From Nomia melanderi (taxonomy: Eukaryota; Arthropoda; Insecta; Hymenoptera; Halictidae), in assembly GCF_051020985.1 (NCBI RefSeq), contig NC_135010.1, positions 7,376,001 through 7,440,000 on the forward strand: a stretch of DNA of 64,000 bases. The letters are read 5' to 3'. Position 1 is the stretch's first letter. Every line of letters starts with the position of its first letter. Positions 35,301 through 48,384 of the stretch are shown here, piece after piece. Both the position numbers and the translations under genes were made by a program. The notes beneath the pieces are model-generated. The model did no database searches and was not told the DNA's origin. It worked only from the letters and a program-made list of their open reading frames with translations.

Positions 35301-36230
35301 CGTCCATTTTAGAGTTAGGCCATCGCGAGTCGCTTTCTAGAGCAGTTTCTAGCAAATGGGTACTGCCTTGAAAGGGATGATGAGTTGAATTCTCTCGAAT
35401 TCATTCTCAAGGAGTGTTCGCTTGGAGAAATGCTCCGTAGTACAACTCACGGCGGTTTTACTCTGAAATGGACACGTACCATTACGTTGTGCAAGCGTCA
35501 TCTGCTGCGTTTTCGCACTTGCGTGTTTCGCGTGTTCTGGTGAATAGGTTCGCCGTGCACCTGCGGTACAACGGATGCGTGTATTATACGTCGAGGAGGG
35601 AGTTCATCAGTCCGCGCGACAGACGCGATGTCAAAACGCAGGACGCGATAACGTAAATGAAAGAGATGGTATCGCCGCGTAATCTATCAATGAGTCACTA
35701 CGCTAGGCGCGTACAGGTATGCGCGGTGGGATGGAGGAAATCTGGTAGTAGATTGCTGCGATACGAGAAATTTAAAGTAATAAACTGGTTCTGATGTAGC
35801 TGGTATGTTTAGGTCGACTGGGAATGGGGAAAATTATTTTTTCAAGTATGGTGACTGGTTTGAACGTTTGGGTATTGTTACTTTTAGGTATGCAAATGAG
35901 CATGAGCGTTCCTTATGGGAAAGAGAATAGGGATTTGTTTGCTTTCTAGATTTTCTTTGTGAGGATTTCTTCAAGTCATAGCTGCGGAAGTTTAATTATT
36001 TGCATCGGATAATCATTTAAGAAGGATAGAACAATGTTAATTAAATTGAATACTGTTTGCAGTGTAATGTACAGATTTTAAAATCAGGAGGAATGAAATT
36101 GTGTTGACTCTTCGTGTGTTATATTAAGAGAAATTTGTTCTGTGGAAAAGGTGAAGTTGATAAATTGTGTTTCAGCGATACCGTACAATGTTTGTGTAAC
36201 TCAATTATTGTTCGATCGTTATGTGCCATA
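35301..36230. other. Intronic or intergenic stretch, nothing assigned
   Basis: Short frame at 35468-35656 only. No repeats or splice-bounded exon recognised. Confidence 0.5.
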
Positions 36231-36234
36231 AGTA

Positions 36235-36440
36235 TATGCTGCGATCTGATCGCATATATCGCACTAGATTAAATTTAGCTGATCTTAAATTTCTACGAAA
36301 CGTAACAGCATAATAAATGGAAAAATATGTCTAGTCAATAAACGTTAAGCCTCTCATAAATAAATTTCCAGCCTCAGCGATATTGTGCATTGAATCTTCT
36401 ATGCTGGCACGTCGGATTAAATCGAGCTGCTTGCTGATTT
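36235..36440 (+). repeat. Dispersed repeat K, copy 2
   Basis: Second copy of the repeat at 29885-30085, same orientation. Shared blocks are AATAAATGGAAAAATATGT, AAACGTTAAG, CATTGAATCTTCTATGCTGG, then GGATTAA. Termini undefined. Confidence 0.6.
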
Positions 36441-36449
36441 ATAGGGATT

Positions 36450-38400
36450 GATTTTCTGGCTTCTACTTTCCATAATCAGAAACCTAGTGCTCTTCCTAAC
36501 TTCTTCTTGCAACTCCGAAAAATCTCGTTCCAGTAACTTGTTTCAAATAGAATTTTTAACGGATGCACGAAATCTTAATAGTTCAAGAGTTCCGACTTAA
36601 AAGTTCAGCATCTGCCCAGAGAATACTCTGAAACTACTTTTACATTTTGAATGTATTCTTCTTCTAGTTCCGTCTACCATTCTGCATTACCTTTCCAACA
36701 AACTCTGCTCGAGAATATAATTTCCTCATCGATCGTCCAATGATTCTACCATAACAAACCTTCAAAGCCATAAATCTTCACACCACAGACAAGCAATTCC
36801 ACTAATTTTTACCTAAATTCCTCAACCCTTAAAAAGCATACATCATCCGCAAGCTTCCCGTCGCCGATTCTTCAACAGCATCATCCCACGTATCTCTTCT
36901 CCATCGTCTCTCTCTCCGCCGACTCCAGCAGTATACACATAATTCCTAGCACTGCTTCGCTCCGGGGTTTGCTCAGCGTTTCAAAATCGGCGCAAACACC
37001 AATTAGCCAGTCTCTCGGAGACCGTCGAGCCTAATATTCCCCTGTAATCTCCCCGGCCAGCCAGTGTCTACACCCGGTACACACCCTGCAGCCGAAAACG
37101 AATGCGGCGCATCGGTGCTCCCGAGCCGCAGTCCCGCAGGGACACCTGAGCAAACGATCGTCTTGCACCTGTACAGGCGCCTAGGTGCACCTTACGCGGA
37201 GAGTCGGCTTTCCGCTAACAATAAACCTGGCCTCCAGGGGACCCAGTCACCGGGGAAGAGGAAGGGACCTTCTAAGAGGGAGGGCAAAAGGGAACCAGGG
37301 AAGGAAACGTTACCTGAAAGAGTCAGGCTCTGCTGCGCCGGCTTTGTATTCCTAGCGCGCTTTCCGTGAAATTGCACCGGTCGCGGCCTACCCAGCTCGA
37401 ATACCTGCGTTTCGAATGCCTCCGCGCAAATCGTCTCCGCGAGGAAGCCCCTAAGGTTTTGTCTCTCTCTGTTGCGCCATCCTTCAGCCTGTGTTCCTCA
37501 GCCTTTCCGTTTCGATCGCTCATTTATGATCCAGCTCTCCCGGAGTCTTCGAAACGTGTTCCCCGTCTCCGTTTCTTCAAGATCATCCTCGAGCAGCCCC
37601 CCTCGCTCTTCTATCAGCTCGCCGCAGCTTGTCCTCTTCTTTCTCCGCTGGTTCTCTTTGCTCGCTGCTCGGTCCGGTTCCGTCGGGACTGCTCTCTGCT
37701 CTCCCTCTCCCAAAGCTGTACGGCTGGTTTCTTCTTTTTGTCCTGTTGTCCCTTCGCTTCTCTACAAGCGTGGACGCTGCTCGCTCACCGGTTGTAATTT
37801 ATAAATGGCCGGGGTCCGCGGCCGCGCGCCAGAGAAAGAGGGAATCCGTCGCGCAGCCAAGGTACCGTTTCACTGGACCGTTTCACTTTCGCGGCGGCCT
37901 GGCCGCGGAGAGCTGCGTGCACGCGGACGGGCTGGTCCGTCGCGCGCGCGCGAGCGCACGCACGCATGCCACCTTCCGAGAAGCGGGCCCCGCTAGCCGT
38001 AACTCCCTTTCTGAAATTTATTTGTCATTGTTCCGGCTATGACTTACGCGGGCCCCGGAACACCGGAGAGCCTTCTTTAGGGGTCTTGCTCCTTTTGCGG
38101 ACCACAAAGGCGGCCACGGGAGAAAGTGTCGCCGCGACAATGCTCTTTCCCTTTCCGACCTCTCTGGGACGGTGTAAATCTTTCGGGGATTTCGCGGAGG
38201 AAAAATTGTAATGGAGGGACGGAGGATGGGGTACTAGGAGATTGACTTTTCGGGGCTATGGGACTCTGGAATGCTGAATTTTTCGCATTAAATGGGATTT
38301 GGGTGTTGGTTATTGGTTTTCGGCGATGTTAGTTAAGATTTCAGATGATTGTTGTTTGTTGAATATTGGATGGAGGGTATATTGGATTAATCGTAGCTGA
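36450..38400. other. Noncoding stretch with GC island 37000-38220
   Basis: The island gives overlapping frames up to 143 residues on both strands (37064-38211), Ser/Arg/Leu-rich and without recognised domains. No splice-bounded exon. Confidence 0.5.
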
Positions 38401-38414
38401 TGTGGGGCCTCGGC

Positions 38415-38644
38415 ATGCTTATGAAACTTCTTTAATCAATATCGATGTCATCTTGTTTATTATGAACCGAATTCCGGTGTTGTTTGTTTAAAGTGTTTAT
38501 TATGTTGACTCGTTGTCCTTAGGACTTCTGTAATACAGCAGTGATATTAAATTGATTTTAAAAATAAGTAAATGGAACTTAGATTTGTTGAATGCGGTTT
38601 GAAATTTTCTTCACGAGTCTGACACGATGTTATAGGGCAAGGGG
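38415..38644 (+). mobile_element. Family D MITE (copy 2), left end uncertain
   Basis: The right part matches D strongly: GAAATTTTCTTCACGAGTCTGAC, then TATAGGGCAAGGGG, then TTGA (mutated TTAA) at 38645-38648. The left part is only weakly similar (TATGAAACTTCTTTAATCAA), so the left boundary is a guess. Confidence 0.55.
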
Positions 38645-38649
38645 TTGAT

Positions 38650-40455
38650 TATTGATTTGATTGTTTAATCATTCAGGAAACAACTGTTGACACAGGATTT
38701 AATTCAAACAAATTGCCAATTGAATCTTCTAGAATTGTTAAATGATTGAGTGACAGTGAACAACTTCAGTGATCGATTTTCTCCTGTTCTCCCTAAATTT
38801 TGTAACCTGAAGATTTCCATGGTCGTCTGTGCCTAGCGTTTCCCGAGGAAAATATACGGCGAGCCATCGGGTGACGAGAGCGACGTGCAGACGCGTCGAA
38901 GATAAATATCAAGTGGCTGACCTTTCCTCGTTTCTCTTGTAAATCGACGGGCTTGGTGGATTCTCCTTTTTTCCCTCCCAATGGTTCGTCACACGGCGCA
39001 CGAATGAACGCTCGCGAGGGTCATCGAGCCCCTTTTTCTTTCTGTTGCATTGTTGCGTGGTGACCCATCCCCGTGGACCGTGCATTCCCCGTCCATTAAA
39101 GTTCCTTTCTCGTGCTTTACCATTATCGTCGCGCATAAATATAACGAAACAGTCGTTAAACCTTTCAGACTTTCTCCAACTCGCTGCAGTGTGTGCGTGC
39201 GCGACTAATCCGGGGGTTGGTGGTAATCCCAAAAAACATTTTCACGCAATTGAAATTTCGTTGTTGTAGGTCGGAGTTCGCGAGCTATTTGTCTGGCACA
39301 ATCGTTTAGGGATCTTGGTCTTTTTAATAGTTCTGCGCTGGTGCTCTAAAATCTCGTTCTTCGTTATTCGGATTTTTATCATTATATTGTTATTGTGGAA
39401 GAAAAATGCTGCAACTATAGCTTTAAATACAAGTAAATACCATTTTAATATTGCAATAAAATAGTGTTTACGGTAGATTATTAATCTCTTGAGAAATATT
39501 TCTTTATTTTCTGAATGTTTCATTGAAATTTTAGAAAACAATACAGGTCCTACAACTTCAATGTAGGAAATAATTTCTGTTACACTGTATACGTCTTTAT
39601 TTTACAAACAATTGCAGAAAATACAAAATAAATAGAGAAAGAAAATTGAATTACCAAAACCAAATGGCGATCGACAGCTTCCATTAACTTTTAACTTCAC
39701 ATTCATCCATGTCAAATGACAGAACATCGGCCAAGATAAAACACGGAATCGGATAATTTTGTAATTGACGATTTTATCCGTTTTGATGTGAAATTCACTT
39801 ACTTTGTTGTTACGCTGCCGCATTTCATTTGAAATTTCATTTGAAATTTCATTTTTAAAAGTCACGCTTCTCGGCCAGTGAAATTAATTCCATCTTCACC
39901 GTCTGTCGGTTAATATTAATTCAGCTGCAAGAGAGTAACCAAACGAACTTAAATACTCAACCCTTCATTGTTTCGAGTTTGTATCCACAGTACGGAAGAA
40001 AAGCAAAGAAGGAAGAGGCCTCCGACAAACGAGAATAGCAGACACGGCACTCGCGGGGGTGGGGGGTCAGTTTTATCCGCAAGAAACCCCGTTGATTATG
40101 GTTATTGCGCAGCCCGACGAAAAAATATTCTCCGGAAACCGACGGTCTGTTTCCGGGGGCAGCTTAATGAGCCGTGGCATGGTCTCTTTTTCTTGTTTTT
40201 AACTAATACGTTCCGCGTCGTCGCGGAAATAAAAGAAAATTGAACCCGTTGGGAAAAAGAGGAGAAGTAAGGTAGAAATAAAAACGGGAAGAACCAGGAA
40301 AAGCGCAGGGACGTACGCTTGCGGCCGCTTTGCATATCCGGATCCGATAATTAGCGATTTTGCGGTAGGAAATGAAAAACAAACACGGAGCAATGGGGCC
40401 GGGCTAGATTCAACACCGCCGTCTGATAAAATAACTCGGAAATTCGCGTGAGAAA
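38650..40455. other. Noncoding stretch with small GC patches
   Basis: GC-richer at 38800-39230 and 40000-40430. Frames have no recognised domain. A short 12-bp reiteration of ATTTCATTTGAA (three units) occurs at 39822-39855. Confidence 0.5.
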
Positions 40456-40490
40456 TTAACCCTTTGGACGTGAGATAGCAAACTGTCCGG
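40456..40490. other. Single TTAA-type element end
   Basis: TTAACCCTTTGGACGTGAG resembles a family A/G terminus, and GGAC/GTCC form a weak dyad about 10-30 bp inside. No matching right end was found before or within the 31-bp array that follows. Confidence 0.3.
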
Positions 40491-40530
40491 ATTTCGACTT
40501 CGTGGCGAATTTTTCTCCGAAAATTACGAA

Positions 40531-41030
40531 GAGTTTTCGCATGATTTCCATCAATTTCAGCCGATTTTCGCGTGATTTCTGTCAGTTTCAGAGGATTTTC
40601 GTATGGTTTCCATCAGTTTCGAACGACTTCATAAATTCCGTCAGTTTCAGACGAGTTTTGCATGATCTCCATCCGTTTCAAAGATTTCTTCATAATTTCT
40701 ATAATTTTAAGACTATTTTCGCAAGATTTCCGTCAGCTTCAGACGATTTTCACGTGGTTTCCATTAGCTTCAGATGATTTATTCATGATATCCGTCAGTT
40801 TTCGACGATTTTTCCATGATTTCGATCAGCTTCAGATAATTCTCTGATAATTCTCACCAGTCTCTGGCAACCTCTCACAATTCCGATCAATTTCAAACGA
40901 TGCTGCACGACTTCCATTAATTTCAGACAATTTTCGCATAATTTCCCTCACCCTCGGGCGATTTTCGCTTGATTTCCATCATCTACAGACGATTTTCGCG
41001 TGATTTCTATCAGATTCAGACGATTTTCGG
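40531..41030. repeat. Degenerate 31-bp tandem array, about 16 units
   Basis: Repeated units of 29-32 bp follow the pattern ACGATTTTCGCGTGATTTC followed by CATCAGTTTCAG. The period is not a multiple of three, so the Phe/Ser-rich frames across it (40502-40847) drift and are artefacts. Units are contiguous with no unique spacers. Divergence is even across the array, which suggests an old minisatellite. Confidence 0.88.
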
Positions 41031-43990
41031 TGTCTTCCTTCCGTTCCAATGAATGCAATTGGTTGTCTTACAGGTGCAAACGGTCGGGGTGGAAATGGAT
41101 GAAGTGAGATACAAGCCTGTTTTAGGTATTGGGAAGTTGCTCGGCCATTATCGTGGAGCTTGTTCGGCTAACAATGCCCGAGGGCACTCTCGCCGCTGTT
41201 TTCGTTGAGCGTTCTCGATAATGCGGGCCATTGTGGCGCCGTAGATGGCGACCTGCGAGTTTGTATTTCTCGCGTTTCCCAGCGCAGAGCGACGCCACGA
41301 GATAGCGTTGTTCGCGCGGCGCGCGTCCCTTTCACGTTGCCACGATCGGGGAAAAAAATTTTCCGTGTACCACATGCCTATGTATATACCTATATACCCA
41401 CCTCTGCGCGTCTCGTTATTTCACTCTCTCCATGGAACTCGCGATAGTTCCATTGGACACGATATCATTCCTTATGATTTGTGGCCGATGACGCAACGTT
41501 TAATGAGATAGTAATGTTTACACGAGATGGTTTTTCAAGACTGCCAACAAGGATGGCTGGTAGCTGCTGGTTCCACCGCTCGTGTAATTAGGTAGTTTCC
41601 ATGGAACACGGAATTATCGGGAAATTTTTTTGCTGATAATATACCATTCCCTTTTTTGATCGGGTGTTCGGGTGTTTAGGGCACGTGAAGCTGGTAGTGA
41701 ATTAGAACAATCATTGGCCTAATTGCTTTTATGCTGAGGTACCTGGCTCTTCTTTTGTTCTTGTTTTTGGTGACGTTTCTCAGGTGTTGAAAGTTTTATC
41801 TATTCACAAGTTTGAATATTCAGTTTGTTCAATTTTTTTATCTTTTAACTCCTGTTTATTTAGCTTTTGAATCATTCGATCACTCAAATTTTTCGATATT
41901 CGATTATTCCATTTCCTCTGTTATTCACTCTTCTTAATTTTTAAATTTCAAATCTCCAAGCTTAAAGTTATCTAATGATCAACTGTTTAATATAATCCAT
42001 TTTATCACAATTTTCTTATTTTCTACGTGCTCGGTGCTCCGAATTGAGGCAAATATTATCAACCTAGCACTAAATCTCAGCTATTCATCATCGTTACTAG
42101 TATCACTGAAACATTCTCTTGCCAGCGACCTACCTACGCATTCATATCCAAACCAATAACTTCAAGTTTTACAAAAGTTCAACGCTGCATCGAGTCTACG
42201 ATCAAACGACTATTACCCTACATTCTTCTGTTTCCATTGTTCCATCGTTACCATCGAAAACTCTCCGGAACACGGGCCAGCGAATTAAGTTTGCTCCGCA
42301 GTTAAAGTCGCGATGCATCTTTGTAATAGGACTTTAACGTCGTCGCCTTAATTACATCATCTACCGGGGATCATTGAAAGGCTCGTGATCTCCGTTGCTT
42401 CGGTTCGTTGTATTATAAAACACGACGAGGGTTTAATATCCGCCGTGTTTTACAGAATCTGACTAATTACGGTGATTAAACCGGTCTAATAGCCTCGCGA
42501 GCGGGTGGGCTTCAAATCTTCGGTAATACCGAGAGCAACGAGATGTAAGGGGCAAAGAGAGGCAGGCCTCGAAGCGGGGAGTTTCCTTCCGAATTCCTCG
42601 AGGCTTTTAATAAAGACACGATGTATAATATCAGCGTCGTTAAACGTCGTCTATGGAACAGTCCGCCGGACTGACAACCGGAGACACGTTTTTAATTACG
42701 ATTTCTGGGATCCATAATCGATATTTCGCCGGCGGCGAAAGCTTATCCGAGCGAAATGCTTGATTTGGGAAACGGAGCGTTAATCAAGCTGCTCGGAGAC
42801 GTCGGAGGACTATGCCGCGAAGACAGGTTCATTTGGAATCGTCGACGGTAAATTATTTTCACCTGTTGTTGCTCGGAAACATCGATTCAGCTGAATACAC
42901 AGGCACAGACCGTTCGTGTAATCTTATCGATGCAGTGGCACGTCGAGGCCGATAGTCTTTGATAATTCCTAATCGACGATCGATACTAATAGCCGTTTGA
43001 ATCGGTTCATTCTCCTTTGCGCTGTGGTTTCGAGCACACGTGGTTGAATGTAACGAAGATATTTATAGATTCGAGTGATATGTTAGTCGTGCGCTGGTGA
43101 CATGGTTTTTGGTTTTATGCGAGATAGGAATATTTGAGATTCTGTTATATTTACTTTGTTTCGAATAATAGGATCCCTTATTGAATTCTTTTATAACGAT
43201 TTGTTTGATTTTATCTTAAAACTTACTGTATCTTGTAAAATATCTTTATGTTTGACTACTTCATACGCTTTCATTGTTATAAAATTTAATTTGTTCTGAA
43301 GTTTATTTCAGTCTGTAAAAGACTTCTTTGTTGCAATTAAAAAAATCGATATTTGACTTCAACCCGACGTCCATATTTCCCGTTTAAAAATAACCTCGCG
43401 TTAAATGTCGATTCACATTCACTCTTTCGATGCTTTATTACTTAGCTTCCGCAATATAAGGTTAACAATTCACAATAGAAAAATAATTATGACGGCTGAT
43501 AGGAGCCAGTTATTGAATTTATTATTCGAAATACAAACCACACGCGGAGAATAATAAATTTCACGTCGAACTGGATCGAAAGTCGAATTTATTTTTCGAG
43601 CTTAATGAAACCGCAGAATCTTCTCGTCGACGAATGGTATTCTATTAGTCCCACGATCGTTGGGATTTATCATGCCACGTGAAACCACGTCTTCTTTTCC
43701 GCACGGGCAATGAAGATTCTTGGATCACGTTCCTCCGTAATCTTCCTGAGCGCTGGGTCATGTAATTTTTTCTCCCAACGAAAGCGCAAGGTCGATGCCA
43801 CAACCGGTTAGCGCGTAGAACGTGCGAGAATCGTTGACCCAGAGAGAGAACGACGACGAGGTAGGAAATGTGTCTTCTTTACCGTGCCCTATCCACGTGA
43901 ATCCAAACTAACAGATACCAGAAGCTGAATAGAAAGTACAAGTTGAGAGGTGTATTAAAAAAAATTGCTCTTCTGTCTTTCGTCTTGTTA
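41031..43990. other. Noncoding stretch, GC-richer at 41140-41480 and 42240-42960
   Basis: Overlapping short frames without recognised domains. No element ends or RNA genes recognised. Confidence 0.5.
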
Positions 43991-43996
43991 CTATAA

Positions 43997-44432
43997 AAGT
44001 GAAACATGGAAGAACAATATTTTACTGTAGACTAATTTCGAGCCAATAATAACATTATTTGAATTTTTCTTACTGTAGTTATTATTACAACACTAATCTT
44101 CATTTAGTTATAATTTAAATAATCTTAAAGTATATTTTCTACTACTGCAAATAGAGAAAAATAGGTGAATAGGTTTTGAATCAAGTATTCAGTGATTATA
44201 TTTATATTAATTAAACCTGAAGTGAAACGTGGAAGAATTATATTTTACTATAGAATAATTACGAGTTAATAATATCATTGTTGAATTTTTCTTGTAGTTA
44301 CGATTATAATACTGTTCTTCTTTATAATGTAAATAATCTTAAAATATGTTCCCTATAATTACAAAAAGGGAAAAATAGGTTAATAGCCTTTGAATCAAGT
44401 TTCCAGTGATTATATTTACATCGATTACCATT
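43997..44432. repeat. Tandem duplication, unit about 223 bp
   Basis: The unit beginning AAGTGAAACATGGAAGAA at 43997 is repeated from 44220 (AAGTGAAACGTGGAAGAA). The copies align throughout, including AATAATCTTAAARTATRTT and GAATCAAGTWTYCAGTGATTA. Several substitutions and small indels show it is not recent. Confidence 0.85.
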
Positions 44433-44434
44433 AC

Positions 44435-46285
44435 AATAATTAGAGATTCACGTTTAACCGAAACGGTCGTGAAATGAAAATTAAATTTCAGTAATCTGCC
44501 ATTCAAATTTCTTCTACGCGATACACAAAATCTGTTGATTAGCTCCATGTAGCTAATTACAGATGCAATATAATACATAATAATAAAAAAATAAATCCCC
44601 CAACTCTAATATCTCTCGCCAACGAGAACCAAACAAGAAGCAAGCTGCAATTTGCTAAAACCTCGGAAACTAATCAACGTTACAAAGAAACGAGACAATC
44701 AGGGCACGGTCTGAAAATGATGGCAAGTAATTCGATTAAAACACGGAATGAACAGCCATTCTTCCAGCGGCCATACAACAACGTCGCTACAAAGGGATTA
44801 GCATCGTTAAAGTGATTTTTGAACCGTGTCCATTTACGACTTCCACCGGGCCGAAAGTCAAACAGAGAACGGGCAAGACAAAGGGACCTTATCCGTTTTT
44901 GGAGCACCGGTCATAATCCTCGATACTCCAGACACACGTGATTAAATAACAGCCGACCGTTATTTTAGTGAGTCTCTCCGCTGCGTAGCCCTTTCCATCG
45001 AGTCGGTGGGTGGGCGTTGGGCTTAATTCACGTGAAGTATTTAGCTAGTTAATCCTACGAGCGGAGTCTAGTGACGTCATCGAATCCTCGGGTTCGTTAA
45101 GAAGTTCCCCCACGACACCCGGGACATTGTGTTCAACGGACGGAGTCGCGCGAGACGGTTCCGACGCGAAACGCGGAGCCAGTTGTATTCGAACGGGTGT
45201 TTCCATTCATTCGCCGGACGCACCACGGCGAATGTTTGTAACGGAGAGCATCGCACTTTCTCGTTCCCCCCGCCGTGAATAAAGTCCTTTAAACGGAGAG
45301 ACGCATTCAGCTTTCGTTCCGAAACTTAATAGTTCGAGACGTAAACGGCTGAATGGAAACGCGTGAGGATCCGCTCCGCGGATGTACAGAGGCGCCGACG
45401 AATTGTTCGGTGCACGAGTGTCCTAACGGTTTGGCGCGTCTGGAAGTGGATTGCAGCTACGCCGCGGAAATTTCTCGCTTGGGAAGTGGGGAATTGAATT
45501 TGGTTGTTGGAACTTGTTGTCGCGTAGTCGATGATGCATTCACTTCTGTCTTTTAGTTTTGAAGTCGGACGTTTTTTCATTTGAATTCTACGTATTCGAG
45601 CTTTGAGATTTCCCGGACGTTGAATATTTGAGTTTTTAAACATTCGATTTTTCGAGCGAAATTTCAAACGTTCGTGATTTCGAGGAATAGAATTTTGTAG
45701 TTTTCGAGTTTCGAGCGAGTAGATTTTTAAATATTCAGTTTCTTAATGTTTAAATCTTCTAACTAGGATTCTAAATACTTCGACACTGTTATTATTACGG
45801 TATATACTACTAATTACCTGTAGCGTAAGTGTGTTCTATAATCATTAGGTAGTAAGTCCGATTAATCATAGCTTACATTAATCTAAATTAAATCAAGAAA
45901 GACTTGCGTAACTTTAGTTTATAGCAGCGCATTAAAGAAAATACTAAACTAGCATAGTACATTAATTTCGTGCTGTACACAGTAAACTACCAACTACCAC
46001 AGAAACTCTTCTCCAATAATTTCTCCTTAATCACCAAAGTTCTAAATTTATCGTTGTAATTCGCACCTGGAGATTTTTTCCGTTTTAAAAACGAGGAAAC
46101 TAAAACAACCAACATTAGTTTTACAAATGTTCACAGAAGAAATGTTTATATAACCTATTTTATCATTAACAATTTATTGAAAAGAACTGTATATACCTAT
46201 CCACTCCAAAATATCATAATCAATAACAAAAGAATGATTAATTTGAATTCGGAAGAATCGATTAATATTAACTTACCAAATTTTA
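44435..46285. other. Noncoding stretch with GC island 44900-45500
   Basis: Frames at 45326-45667 (-) and 45353-45556 (+) overlap and lack domains. At 45570-45770 there are loose reiterations of TTTCGAGY/TTCGAG without a fixed period. Confidence 0.5.
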
Positions 46286-46295
46286 CGTTTCTTAA

Positions 46296-46514
46296 CACCA
46301 AAACTACCGAGCACTTAAACTGACATTTCGAAATTCCTCTATACGAACTTCCAGAGTACACGTATTAAGACTTTAATTGATTCATAATTCAGTTCGCGTA
46401 TTGCTAAACCAATTTCTTTAACAGCTTCTCAAAAAAACATCTGTTCGCATCATAATAATTCCAAAATAAAGAAATCGGGAATGTGTCATTCTGACTCGTC
46501 TGCTAGTTCTGGTA
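46296..46514 (-). mobile_element. TTAA-flanked MITE, family B (copy 5)
   Basis: A 219-bp element with TTAA at 46292-46295 and TCAA (mutated) at 46515-46518. Start ACCAAAACTACCGAGCAC; reversed end ACCAGAACTAGCAGACG. It is collinear with the inverted copy at 1830-2046 (AATTGATTCATAATTCAGTT). Noncoding. Confidence 0.72.
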
Positions 46515-46519
46515 TCAAA

Positions 46520-48145
46520 TTCTGTTCAAAACCGTCGCACCACGGCTCTAAACGATCTTATAAGGCAAAAGGTTGAACGATCCCGAAATTAACATGACCA
46601 CAAACGCAAGATCAGTTTTCCACGTAGGTACATACTTGGTTATAATTACTATTTGTTATTATCGATGCTTTATTGCCGGGATCGCGAGCTTTACGATCGA
46701 CAGGCGTGATTAGAGTATGGACGATGGGACCCCGTCGCATTTTACATTGTCATAAAATCCAGCGACGTATCGCGTAAACGTCGTTCCAGCTGGAATATTT
46801 CTGGCTATGGCCCGCGGGTTGCTTTACGATCGTACGCTCGCGAACCAGACAAATTACGGTTCTTAAAACCCTCCGAGGCGTTCCATGCGATTCCGCTCTT
46901 TTTCCGAGCGTTTCGAGTCGTCCGCCCTACCAACGAGCGAAAGCAACCCCCTCCTCTCCTCCCGCCACTTTCCACTCGTTTCAACGGAAAAATCGTTATC
47001 GTAGAAATAGGCTTTAATTAAAATATTCCCCGGAAAGTGACGTCTCCTCTCGCATTTCCTTGGACGGTTATGAGAAGCACGCGAAGCGAGATCGTTGAAC
47101 CGATCCAACTGAAGTGGAAAATAATTGTATTTCATTGAAGACGTTTATTTGAGAAACGAAATTCAATAATCGACGACGTTTATTCAAGAAACTACATGTT
47201 ATAATTGAGATTTTATTTGGACAATTTGATGCAACAATGTAGGAAATTTGTTTGGAGGATTTCATTTAATTTAATTACTTTTACCGTTCGCGCAGGAAAT
47301 TTCATTTAATAATTAGGGAGATTAATTCTGCCGTGGAAGGATATATTTAGTTTAAACTGTTTGGAATTAATGTTTCGACACATGCTGTAAGGCTGGGACT
47401 GGTAATTTGTGGAAATAATGAATGTGGAACTTTTGAATACAAATTATTAAATATTTTGATTATAAAATGACATTTAAGTTGTATCTAATATTTTATTTCT
47501 TCTTTTGGAAAGAAACTTTGGTATTAGAAAATTGATAATGGTATATTAGAATAATCATAATAGTTATATAATAGTAATAATAATCATTTTTCAGTTAAAT
47601 AAAATTGTTAACTGTTAGAAACAGCGTCAGTATAGTTTACTCATAATTCAAGTATAATTTACTGTATTCACTCCTGGAATATATTCCAGAAATTTTGTTG
47701 GATCATTCTATTAAGAAGTTTAAATTTTATTAATACGAGGGATTGAATTAAGCGAAATTTACCGGAGCATTTCGCTTCGAAAGTTCCTTTGAAAGTTAAA
47801 CCTTCATTATCGTAGCTAAATAAGGCTTCGCTGGTCGGTTTAAATTTGACTTCTTTTTGTTGCGAGCAAAATGTTCTGGCGTGAATGAATTGCCATTTAC
47901 CGAATAGACAATGAAAACTAACTCTATTATTCTTTTCATCTCCTAATTCATTTTACTTCAATTCTAAAGTCCGTTAAGTCTAGACCAAGACGAAATAATT
48001 ACTGGGCAGTCTTTCACTTGTTCCAGTTGTTTTTAGTTCTCACAATCAGTCAATTGAGACCACGGTTCTGGATTGTTACGTTTCATAAAGTTCAAGATAG
48101 TTACTTGACATTGAATTTCAAGAAATACACTTTACAACGGAATTT
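46520..48145. other. Noncoding stretch, GC-richer at 46660-47060
   Basis: A short direct repeat, GACGTTTATTTGAGAAAC/GACGTTTATTCAAGAAAC, occurs at 47141-47195. No domain-bearing frame or element ends were recognised. Confidence 0.5.
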
Positions 48146-48150
48146 ATTAA

Positions 48151-48377
48151 CCCTTTGTACTCGAAAGGTCACCGTTTGATTTGATATAACAAAATTACAA
48201 AGTCTTATATATAATATTAAGTTTTACATAATGCACCAGTATGTGAAATATGTATGTAAAATAGCTTTGTTTCTTAATTTACTTACGTTTTCTCATTAGT
48301 TCGTTTCAAATAGTGTCGTCTATTTCTCATCGGAAAGTGTCGAACGTTTCTAATGAAATGCTTCCGAGTGCAAAAGG
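48151..48377 (+). mobile_element. TTAA-flanked MITE, family A (copy 6)
   Basis: A 227-bp element with perfect TTAA at 48147-48150 and 48378-48381. Ends CCCTTTGTACTCGAAAGG and, reversed, CCTTTTGCACTCGGAAG. The interior follows the 11691 copy (TTTGATTTGATA, AAAATAGCTTTGTTTCTTAA). Noncoding. Confidence 0.85.
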
Positions 48378-48384
48378 TTAAAAA

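Noticed and set aside
40502..40847. Repetitive Phe/Ser-rich protein
   Set aside because: Encoded by a 31-bp array whose period breaks frame; no single frame spans it.
40531..41030. CRISPR-like repeat array
   Set aside because: Units are contiguous and diverged with no unique spacers, and the genome is evidently eukaryotic.
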